This document shows positions 1 through 5,646 of a stretch of DNA of 10,453 bases, in pieces (within the stretch, counting starts at the first letter, position 1; the number at the start of each line of letters is the position of its first letter). The notes under the pieces are model-generated. The model had not been told where the DNA came from and made no database searches. It saw only the letters and a program-made list of their open reading frames with translations. Where the stretch lies: contig JAFYBI010000003.1 in the NCBI GenBank assembly GCA_017540285.1, positions 1 through 10,453 of the forward strand, read 5' to 3'. This DNA is from Clostridia bacterium. GTDB lineage: Bacteria > Bacillota > Clostridia > Oscillospirales > CAG-272. Position numbers and translations under genes: made by a program.

Positions 1-43
1 CCGATACATCCCCGCAAACGATAGTGCGCAGACAATAGAAAAG

Positions 44-110
44 GCGTACCTTGTTCAGGTACGCACAATTCAATATTGGTGAACGAACGTGCCGCAGGCG
101 AATTCGTCAT
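44..110 (+). repeat. Dispersed hairpin repeat element, copy 1
   Basis: A 7-bp hairpin, GCGTACC at 44-50 pairing with GGTACGC at 58-64 around a 7-base loop, is followed by TATTGGTGAA (74-83) and by GCCGCAGGCG plus TTCGTCAT (91-110). The same modules occur in the same order and on the same strand at 5536-5618, with different spacer lengths. The hairpin resembles an intrinsic terminator, but the T-run on the right is weak; on the opposite strand it is followed by CTTTTCTATT. It may terminate a gene beyond the left edge or simply be a non-coding repeat. That these modules form one mobile or amplified unit is inference from two copies. Confidence 0.6.
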
Positions 111-298
111 TTGCCCGCAGGGGCCCCCTGCACGGGCATCGCCCGGCGCAAGCGCAGCCGCGCAGACTGCATAAACGCCTTTTGCCCGCGGGGGCTCCCC
201 GCCTTGCGCAGTGAGCCCGCCGTGTGTCTCCGGGCACCGCCCGGTGTCACCGCGGACCCCGCGGCCCGGGCACTGCCCGGAGAAAGCGAGGCTTTCCT
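110..298 (+). other. GC-rich hairpin array in the leader of the pseudouridine synthase gene
   Basis: No gene is seen here. The stretch holds consecutive strong foldbacks: GCAGGGG/CCCCTGC at 117-131, GCGGGG/CCCCGC at 188-202, CCGCGG/CCGCGG at 250-264, and three short hairpins of pattern CGGGCAnYGCCCGG at 133-146, 231-244 and 267-280. The first two large hairpins sit in two imperfect 22-base copies (110-131 and 181-202). These differ at three positions, two of which are the two halves of one base pair (A-T in the first copy, G-C in the second). No sigma-A promoter is obvious, so the promoter of the downstream cluster is unlocated. The array could act as an RNA leader, or it could be repeat debris. 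Confidence 0.5.
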
Positions 299-934
299 AT
301 GCCTTTCCAGATCCTCTGGAATTCCCCGTCCTTCGTCGTCGCCGTCAAGCCCTTCGGCATCCTCTCCGAGGACGACGGCTCCCCCGACTGCATGCCCGCC
401 CTGCTCCGTGCCGCCGGCATCGCGACGCCATACCCCGTCCACCGCCTCGACCGCACGACCGAGGGCCTCATGCTCTGGGCCGGGACCCGCGAGGCCGCCG
501 CGATCCTCTCCGCCGAGGCGCAGAACGGCACGTTCTCCAAAGTCTACCGCGCGCTCGTCACGGCATCGCCTGACCTGCCGCCAGCCGGGGAAATGCGCGA
601 CCTCCTCTTCTTCGACCGCCGCCGCGACAAGGCCTTCGTCGTCACCGGCGAGCGGCGCGGCGCAAAGGAGGCCGTCCTCCGCTATTCCCTCGGCGAACCC
701 TTCGACTGGCGCGGACACACCCTCACCCCCGCCCGCGTCGAGCTCCTCACCGGCCGCACGCACCAGATCCGCGTCCAGTTCGCCGCGCGCAAAAGCCCCC
801 TCGCCGGTGACGGCAAATACGGCAGCCGCCTGAACTACAAATCCCCGTCGCTGTTCTGCGAGGAGATCTCGTTCGTGTGGGAGGGGGAGCCGATCACGGT
901 CCGCCTGCCCGATCTGCCCGGCTTGCCCGGCTGA
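299..934 (+). CDS. RluA-family RNA pseudouridine synthase
   Basis: Predicted cytoplasmic enzyme that isomerises uridine to pseudouridine in rRNA or tRNA. The 211-residue product has the family signature His-Arg-Leu-Asp-Arg at residues 48-52 followed by TTEGLML; Asp51 is the expected catalytic nucleophile. The second conserved block, LLTGRTHQIR, lies at 149-158 and the GDGKYG block at 170-175. There is no N-terminal S4 RNA-binding domain, so it is the short form, close to E. coli RluA in size. The ATG at 299 is chosen because GCGAGG lies 7 bases upstream; the frame opens further upstream (224), but that part runs through the hairpin array and adds a non-family N-terminus. mutY starts 24 bases after the stop, suggesting co-transcription. 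The exact target uridine cannot be read from sequence, so no specific rlu symbol is given. Confidence 0.93.
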   Translation: MPFQILWNSPSFVVAVKPFGILSEDDGSPDCMPALLRAAGIATPYPVHRLDRTTEGLMLWAGTREAAAILSAEAQNGTFSKVYRALVTASPDLPPAGEMRDLLFFDRRRDKAFVVTGERRGAKEAVLRYSLGEPFDWRGHTLTPARVELLTGRTHQIRVQFAARKSPLAGDGKYGSRLNYKSPSLFCEEISFVWEGEPITVRLPDLPGLPG

Positions 935-958
935 ACGACGCCCCCAAAGGAGCCATCC

Positions 959-2014
959 ATGTCCAACGTCCTATCCCTTCCCGCCTCCCTCGTCCCCCTC
1001 GTCGCCGCATGGTACCGGGAAAACGCCCGTCCTCTCCCGTGGCGCGGGACCGGGGACCCCTACCGCGTCTGGCTGTCCGAGATCATGCTCCAGCAGACGC
1101 GCATCGAGGCCGTCATCCCGTACTACCGCCGCTTTCTCGAAGCCTGCCCGACCGTCGAAGCCCTCGCCGCCGTCGACGACGACCTCCTCATGAAGCTCTG
1201 GGAGGGCCTCGGGTATTACAGCCGCGCGCGCAACCTGAAAAAGGCCGCCGCCGTCATCGTCCGGGAGTACGGCGGCGCGCTCCCGCCCGATCCGGTCCTG
1301 CTCCGGCGGCTGCCCGGCATCGGGGAATACACCTGCGGCGCAATCTCGTCCATCGCGTTCGGCCTCCCGGAGCCCGCCGTCGACGGCAACGTCCTCCGCG
1401 TCCTCACCCGCGTCACGGCCTGCCCCGACGACATCGCGCTCCCGCAGACGAAAAAGGCCTTCCGGGACGCGCTCGCCGCCGTCTATCCCCTCGGCCCGGA
1501 CGCCGCGCGCTTCACCGAAGGGCTCATGGAGCTCGGCGAGGTCGTCTGCCCGCCGAACGCCGAACCGCGCTGCGACGCCTGCCCGCTGCGTCCGCTGTGC
1601 CGCGCCGCCGAAGAGGGGACCGCCGGCCGATACCCGGTGAAATCGCCGAAAAAGGCGCGCCGCGTCGAGGAGCTGACGGTCCTGCTCCTGCGCTGCGGCG
1701 GGAAATACGCCGTCCGGCGCCGTCCCGCGGATGGCCTGCTCGGGGGGATGTGGGAGTTCCCGCACGTCCCGGGCGCCCTCTCCCCACAGGAAGCGATCCG
1801 CGCCGCCCAAGAGCTCTGCCCCGGGATCGAGGTGCATGACGCCGTCCCGCTCGGCCGGGCAAAGCACGTTTTCACCCATGTCGAGTGGCACATGACGGGC
1901 TGCCGCATCGACTTCGACGGCCCGTGCCCCTTCGAGCTCGCCGCGCCCGATGAGATCCGCACCGCCCGCGCCGTCCCGACCGCCTTCCGGCGGTGGAAGG
2001 AATGTCTGGAATGA
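959..2014 (+). CDS. mutY: A/G-specific adenine DNA glycosylase MutY
   Basis: Base-excision repair enzyme that removes adenine mispaired with 8-oxoguanine. The 351-residue product is full length. Seen in order: LSEIMLQQTR, with the expected catalytic Glu41; the helix-hairpin-helix LPGIGEYT at 118-125; VDGN, with the expected catalytic Asp142; a four-cysteine iron-sulfur motif at Cys197, Cys205, Cys208 and Cys214; and a C-terminal NUDIX-like 8-oxoguanine recognition domain from about residue 234, including GGMWEFP and HVFTHVEW. The first Cys spacing is C-x7-C rather than the commoner C-x6-C of E. coli and human enzymes; I believe x7 also occurs in other Clostridia, so this is probably lineage variation. 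AAAGGAG lies 6 bases before the ATG. It sits between the pseudouridine synthase and a lipoprotein gene, with 24- and 22-base gaps, so an operon is likely. Confidence 0.97.
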   Translation: MSNVLSLPASLVPLVAAWYRENARPLPWRGTGDPYRVWLSEIMLQQTRIEAVIPYYRRFLEACPTVEALAAVDDDLLMKLWEGLGYYSRARNLKKAAAVIVREYGGALPPDPVLLRRLPGIGEYTCGAISSIAFGLPEPAVDGNVLRVLTRVTACPDDIALPQTKKAFRDALAAVYPLGPDAARFTEGLMELGEVVCPPNAEPRCDACPLRPLCRAAEEGTAGRYPVKSPKKARRVEELTVLLLRCGGKYAVRRRPADGLLGGMWEFPHVPGALSPQEAIRAAQELCPGIEVHDAVPLGRAKHVFTHVEWHMTGCRIDFDGPCPFELAAPDEIRTARAVPTAFRRWKECLE

Positions 2015-2036
2015 GACCCCCCGAAAGGAGGCACCC

Positions 2037-4343
2037 ATGAAACGCAAGAACCGACGCGCCCTCCTCTGCCTGCTCCTCGTCCCGCTGCTTCTCTCGCCGC
2101 TCCTCGTCCTGACCGGCTGCGGCAAAAAGACCGCCGGGACGGGCAAACCCGCCGGGGAAACGACCGCCGCCGCGGAGAACGAATCCGAAGACCTGCTCTT
2201 CCGCGGGACGCCGATCAACCCGGAGGGCCCCATCGTCGATCCTTACATCCGGCCGTATATCGATCCGGACGGGGCGTTCATCATCGCCGCGCTGGAGGGT
2301 GAACAGGAGGACGGCACCCGGGGCACGGTGCGCCTCGAGCGGAACGGGGACGGCGCATGGGAGCTCCTCCCCGATTCGTACCGGCCCTACCGGCTGCCCG
2401 AGGGGACCGGTCCCGAAAGAGGGATGCTGACAGAAGACGGCGCGGTGTTTCTGATGTGGGAGGCGGGCGTGAACGCGGTCGCGCTGATGGATGCGGATTA
2501 CACGTGCACGGCCTCCGTCCCCCTGAGCCGGATCCTCCCGGACGCATCCTTTCCCTGCAAGATCTCCGTCGGCGGGGACGGCACGATCTGGGTCACCTCA
2601 CAGGGAGCCTATGCTGCCCTGGAACCGGATCTGACCGTGCGTTTCGCCGACCGCTCCGACATGCCCCTTGAAGCCGTCGCCGCGGACGATGAGGGCGGGG
2701 CATGGCTGCTCAGCGGAAGCCAAGTCCTCTGCATGAGCCGGAACGGACAGCACGTCTCCACCCTGCGGATCGATGAGGAGATCGACACGTCCATGGGCGC
2801 GGTGTATTCCCACGACGGCATCCTGTACGTCTCCGTCAGCCGCGGGCTGATCGCGTACCGGGAGGGCGAATGGTCTCTCACGATCGATTACGCGGCGGCA
2901 GACATCACGCGAACCTTCACCTTCCCATACGCGTTTCTCGAAGACGGAGAGATGATCCTCTCCCTGTACAACGGCAAAGACCGTCAGATCCTTTGGGACT
3001 ACCGGTATGTGCCGAAGCCGGAGGAGGATGACGGGCCGATCCGGCTGGAGATCGTCACCGAATACGGCCTCGGCCCCCCCGGCTTCGCAGCGATTGTCGC
3101 AGACTTCAACCGTTCGCAGGATCGGATCCGGGTCACGGTGACCAAGATATCCGACCTATACGGAGACGACCGCGACCATGCGGCAGAGGCGTTCGGGCGG
3201 GATCTGGTCACGGGCGTCCGGCGGCCGGATATGGTGTACGATGTGTCCGACAGGATCCTGAACGCCATCGCGAAGCACAGCCTCTATGTGGACCTGTCAT
3301 CGTTTCTCTCATCGGACGAGGACGTCAACTTTGACAATCTCTTCGGCGGAGCCCGCAAGACCGTCACCTACAAGGACACCGTGTGGGGAATGCCGATGGA
3401 ACTGTACATTCATACGCTGGTCGGACGCAACGGCGTGTTGGGCGAATATGCCGGGCGGAGCGGGTGGACCGTTGGCGAAGAACTCTCTTTCATTCGCTCC
3501 CTCCCCGACGACATTGATCCGAAGAGCGGACTGAGACAGGATCTTGTCATAAAAATGCTGACATACTACCGGGATCTTCGGTGCTTTATTGACACGGAGA
3601 CGATGACCTGTTCCTTTACCTCCCCCGAAGCCATTGCGCTTTTAGAGTATATGGCCGGACGTCCGGCCACAAACGAAGAACTTGAGCGCGTGTCCCGTAT
3701 TGATGAGGCTGAATACCATAATAACAAGGAAAGTCTGCGGCTTCGGGGGGAGGGGAAGGTTGCGCTTGAGGATTATTGTTTCTTCAGTCTGGACGGGTGT
3801 TTTGCCGTCTATTCCTGCTTTTTCACAGAAGACGTGACCATGATCGGCTATCCGACGGATCATCCCGAAGACAAATACAGCGGTTTTGTCCCGGATACCA
3901 TAATGTGGGGCAGCGGTGTGTACGAAAAGGTCCTGACGATCGTGAGAGATTCCGTGCATCCGGACGCATGCTGGGAATTCATCAAATACGCGCTCCGGCA
4001 CTACAGACCGATCTTTGTGTTGAAGGACGAATTCGAAAAGCGTGTCGAGGAGTATGAAGGCTGTGAATTCGCGTACTACGATGACGGAACACAGAATGAC
4101 GGCATCACAGACCGCAGAAAGGCTGCTCCGGGCTTTCACATGACGTTCCATAAAGAAGACGCCGAAGAGCTCTGGAACATTTTCGAGTATGCCGGTCGGC
4201 CGTGGCTGGTCGGCTTCGACGAGTCCCTCACCGAAATCGTGACGGAGGAGCTGTCCGCCCTCACCGCGAAACACGTCACGCCCGAAGAATGCGCCGAGCG
4301 GCTCCAGTCCCGCGTGTCCCTCTGGCTGGCGGAGCGGCAGTGA
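2037..4343 (+). CDS. Lipoprotein: propeller-like N-half fused to family-1-type extracellular solute-binding domain
   Basis: Predicted membrane-anchored surface protein of 768 residues. A basic N-terminus and long hydrophobic stretch lead to the lipobox Leu-Thr-Gly-Cys with lipidated Cys28, then a Gly/Thr/Ala-rich spacer. Residues about 55-330 are strand-rich with repeated Gly-Asp/Trp motifs (such as GGDGTIWVTSQG and DEGGAWLLSGSQ), suggesting a beta-propeller. From residue about 335 (IRLEIVTEYG) to the end the layout fits an ABC-type solute-binding protein: an initial strand, then AAIVADFNRSQ, and a C-terminal CWEFIKYAL segment. AAAGGAGG lies 5 bases before the ATG; earlier in-frame sequence overlaps mutY and lacks a signal. 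No permease or ATPase gene is adjacent, so a transport partner is unknown and a sensing or scavenging role is possible. Base composition becomes less GC-rich from about 3500 to 4150. Domain limits are inferred by eye; the ligand is unknown. Confidence 0.85.
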   Translation: MKRKNRRALLCLLLVPLLLSPLLVLTGCGKKTAGTGKPAGETTAAAENESEDLLFRGTPINPEGPIVDPYIRPYIDPDGAFIIAALEGEQEDGTRGTVRLERNGDGAWELLPDSYRPYRLPEGTGPERGMLTEDGAVFLMWEAGVNAVALMDADYTCTASVPLSRILPDASFPCKISVGGDGTIWVTSQGAYAALEPDLTVRFADRSDMPLEAVAADDEGGAWLLSGSQVLCMSRNGQHVSTLRIDEEIDTSMGAVYSHDGILYVSVSRGLIAYREGEWSLTIDYAAADITRTFTFPYAFLEDGEMILSLYNGKDRQILWDYRYVPKPEEDDGPIRLEIVTEYGLGPPGFAAIVADFNRSQDRIRVTVTKISDLYGDDRDHAAEAFGRDLVTGVRRPDMVYDVSDRILNAIAKHSLYVDLSSFLSSDEDVNFDNLFGGARKTVTYKDTVWGMPMELYIHTLVGRNGVLGEYAGRSGWTVGEELSFIRSLPDDIDPKSGLRQDLVIKMLTYYRDLRCFIDTETMTCSFTSPEAIALLEYMAGRPATNEELERVSRIDEAEYHNNKESLRLRGEGKVALEDYCFFSLDGCFAVYSCFFTEDVTMIGYPTDHPEDKYSGFVPDTIMWGSGVYEKVLTIVRDSVHPDACWEFIKYALRHYRPIFVLKDEFEKRVEEYEGCEFAYYDDGTQNDGITDRRKAAPGFHMTFHKEDAEELWNIFEYAGRPWLVGFDESLTEIVTEELSALTAKHVTPEECAERLQSRVSLWLAERQ

Positions 4344-4387
4344 ACGGCGTTTCAGATTAAACTTTGATGAAGTTCCCCGGAAATTGC

Positions 4388-4416
4388 TTGACAGCCTGCC
4401 CGGGACATGTTACAAT
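4388..4416 (+). promoter_or_regulatory. Consensus sigma-A promoter with extended -10
   Basis: TTGACA (4388-4393), a 17-base spacer and TACAAT (4411-4416), with TGT directly before the -10 giving a TGn extension. Transcription would start near 4423 and drive the small membrane-protein gene at 4457. It lies only 45 bases after the preceding lipoprotein stop and no terminator is visible between them, so the small gene may also receive read-through. Confidence 0.88.
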
Positions 4417-4456
4417 AGGGGTGTATCGAAATCCACCGCACAACAACAGGAGCATC

Positions 4457-4795
4457 ATGAACCGGACAAGAACCCGCCTCTCCGCCGTCCTCTCGTTTTT
4501 TCTCAATCCCCGGCTTCTTCTCTGCGCGGGGATCGGCTGGCTCGTGACCAACGGCTGGGCCTATATCCTCCTCGCGCTGGGGTCCGTTCTCCGCATCGGC
4601 TGGATGATCGCGGTCTCGTCGGCTTACATGGCGTTTCTGTGGTTCCCCTTCACGCCGGAGAAGATCGTCACCCTCATCATCGCGATCGCCCTGCTGCGCC
4701 TCTTTTTCCCGCACGATCGCAAGACCCTGAAGCGGCTCCGCGTCCTCAAGCGCTGGGCGGTGATGAAGTGGCACGGGCGGAAGAGGAGGAAGTGA
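4457..4795 (+). CDS. Small polytopic membrane protein with basic C-terminal tail, function unknown
   Basis: The 112-residue product is dominated by hydrophobic segments at about 19-42, 46-64 and 68-84, followed by a strongly basic tail (about residues 88-112, many Lys and Arg) that by the positive-inside rule should face the cytoplasm. Recognisable blocks are FFLNPRLLLCAGIGWLVTNG and WFPFTPEKIVT. I believe similar short proteins are conserved as hypothetical proteins in Clostridia, but I cannot confirm this here. The ATG at 4457 is preceded by AGGAG with a 4-base gap, and a near-perfect promoter lies just upstream, so expression as a single gene is likely. No catalytic motif is visible, and I do not assign a function. 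Confidence 0.8.
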   Translation: MNRTRTRLSAVLSFFLNPRLLLCAGIGWLVTNGWAYILLALGSVLRIGWMIAVSSAYMAFLWFPFTPEKIVTLIIAIALLRLFFPHDRKTLKRLRVLKRWAVMKWHGRKRRK

Positions 4796-4834
4796 GGGGA
4801 GCCTCTCCTTCACAAACTTTTCATCAATTTCCTC

Positions 4835-4862
4835 TTGCATTTTTCCGTTTTTCTGATATACT
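4835..4862 (+). promoter_or_regulatory. Sigma-A promoter for the acidic-tail membrane protein gene
   Basis: TTGCAT (4835-4840), a 16-base spacer and TATACT (4857-4862), with TGA before the -10 as a TGn extension. The surrounding bases are AT-rich compared with neighbouring genes, as expected for a promoter. It lies about 50 bases upstream of the ATG at 4909. Confidence 0.8.
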
Positions 4863-4908
4863 ATAAGCAGAAGAAAACCGAACACCTGTTATGAAACGGA
4901 GGTACCCC

Positions 4909-5190
4909 ATGAAATACGAAAACCGCTCCGGCGAATTTCTGAAGACCCTGTTCGTCATCATCGGCGTGATCGCCTCGATCAGCGCGCTGGCCCTCGTGGC
5001 ATATTCCCTCTTCAAGAAGTATTTCCAGGTCACGTTCGACTGCGGCGACGAAGGCGAGCGCTTCGACGCGGACGATGACGACGATTACTTCGCCGACGAA
5101 GAGGACGAAGCCTTCGAGCCCATCCTCTGCTGCGACGAGGAAGAAGAAGCGGCGGACGAAGAAGAGCCCGCGGAAAACGTCGGCGAATGA
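4909..5190 (+). CDS. Single-pass membrane protein with highly acidic tail, function unknown
   Basis: The 93-residue product has one hydrophobic segment at about residues 11-34, a short basic stop (KK at 36-37) and then an Asp/Glu-rich tail that makes up most of residues 44-93. Cysteines occur at 45, 74 and 75. The start at 4909 is preferred over the in-frame ATG at 4891 because CGGAGGT lies 5 bases before 4909, and the 4891 ATG would overlap its own ribosome binding site. Its own promoter and a strong terminator make it a monocistronic unit. The acidic tail could bind cations or basic partners, but nothing in the sequence fixes this. I do not recognise a named family. The very low sequence complexity means similarity hits would need care. 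Confidence 0.8.
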   Translation: MKYENRSGEFLKTLFVIIGVIASISALALVAYSLFKKYFQVTFDCGDEGERFDADDDDDYFADEEDEAFEPILCCDEEEEAADEEEPAENVGE

Positions 5191-5218
5191 CGTTCCCGCA
5201 AAAAGCAGCCCGCGAGAA

Positions 5219-5249
5219 AGAGACCGGATGACCCCGGTCTCTGTTTTTT
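5219..5249 (+). terminator. Strong intrinsic terminator
   Basis: A perfect 9-bp stem, AGAGACCGG (5219-5227) with CCGGTCTCT (5234-5242), has a 6-base loop and is followed by G and six T (5244-5249). It starts 29 bases after the stop of the acidic-tail protein gene and closes the plus-strand block. Confidence 0.93.
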
Positions 5250-5310
5250 CGGCTCCAAAAGGGGCTGCGCGGTGTGGAAATTCCTGCGACGCGGCGATTC
5301 GTTCCCCTGC

Positions 5311-5402
5311 ACGAGGGAGGAAGCCACGGAGAACGGCTGTTCGTTCATGAAGGAGTACGGATTCCTACGTCAGGGCCATGAGGCCCTTCCTCGGAATGAC
5401 AC
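5311..5402 (-). repeat. Palindromic dispersed repeat, left member of a ~92-bp inverted pair
   Basis: This stretch aligns along its whole length, with one small gap, to the reverse complement of 7558-7650. Shared blocks include ACGAGGGA, GGCTGTTCGT, TACGGATTCC, ACGTCAG and a long block ending TTCCTCGGAATGACAC. The core (TGTCATTCCGAGG to GTGGGAATCCGTA when read on the minus strand) belongs to the widespread GTCATTGCGAGG...GCAATCC type of intergenic palindromic repeat. It does not code for protein. Confidence 0.82.
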
Positions 5403-5470
5403 CTTTGAATGCGGCTGACGGACCATTCGTTCAGCGGTTTCGCGAAACGGGTGTCAGACGTATAAACGAG

Positions 5471-5511
5471 TGTCACCCGAGGGCGTAGCCCGTGGCAATC
5501 CGCGTCCCCTT
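5471..5511 (+). repeat. Palindromic dispersed repeat, second copy (diverged)
   Basis: It starts TGTCACCCGAGGGC and ends GTGGCAATCCGCGTCCCC, matching the family core seen at 5311-5402, 7558-7650 and 7661-7717, with a central GGGC-GTA-GCCC hairpin. Between this copy and the previous one (5403-5470) lie further foldbacks, including the perfect 12-base palindrome GTTTCGCGAAAC at 5437-5448 and a GCTGA/TCAGC hairpin near 5413-5435. No gene is present in 5250-5646. Confidence 0.68.
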
Positions 5512-5528
5512 CTCCGGTTTTGCCGCAT

Positions 5529-5564
5529 AAAAAATGCGTACCGTTTTCAGGTACGCACTTTTTA
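5529..5564. terminator. Bidirectional terminator-like hairpin after the minus-strand lipoprotein gene
   Basis: The stem TGCGTACC (5535-5542) and GGTACGCA (5550-5557) is flanked by six A on the left (5529-5534) and by CTTTTT on the right. Read on the minus strand this is a stem followed by TTTTTT, about 90 bases past the stop of the gene ending at 5647. Read on the plus strand it also has a T-run, so it could work both ways. Confidence 0.8.
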
Positions 5565-5618
5565 TATTGGTGAATCACAAAAGATCCGGAAATCTCAGGC
5601 CGCAGGCGCGTTCGTCAT
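5536..5618 (+). repeat. Dispersed hairpin repeat element, copy 2
   Basis: The modules match those at 44-110: hairpin GCGTACC/GGTACGC (5536-5556), TATTGGTGAA (5565-5574), then GCCGCAGGCG and TTCGTCAT (5599-5618). The gap between the second and third modules is 24 bases here against 7 in copy 1. A short GGAC-ACC-GTCC hairpin follows at about 5627-5637. Confidence 0.6.
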
Positions 5619-5646
5619 GCGGCCCGGGACACCGTCCGGCGCCCGA

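Noticed and set aside
224..298. Upstream extension of the pseudouridine synthase frame
   Set aside because: The added 25 residues come from the hairpin array and match no family N-terminus; a good ribosome binding site precedes the ATG at 299.
51..833. Plus-strand open frame of 260 codons overlapping the pseudouridine synthase gene
   Set aside because: The product is Ser/Pro/Arg-rich low-complexity sequence and begins inside the hairpin repeat; the other frame holds all RluA-family motifs.
971..2233. Minus-strand open frame of 420 codons opposite mutY
   Set aside because: It shadows a complete, well-conserved MutY and runs past both of its ends; its composition is typical of antisense GC-rich frames.
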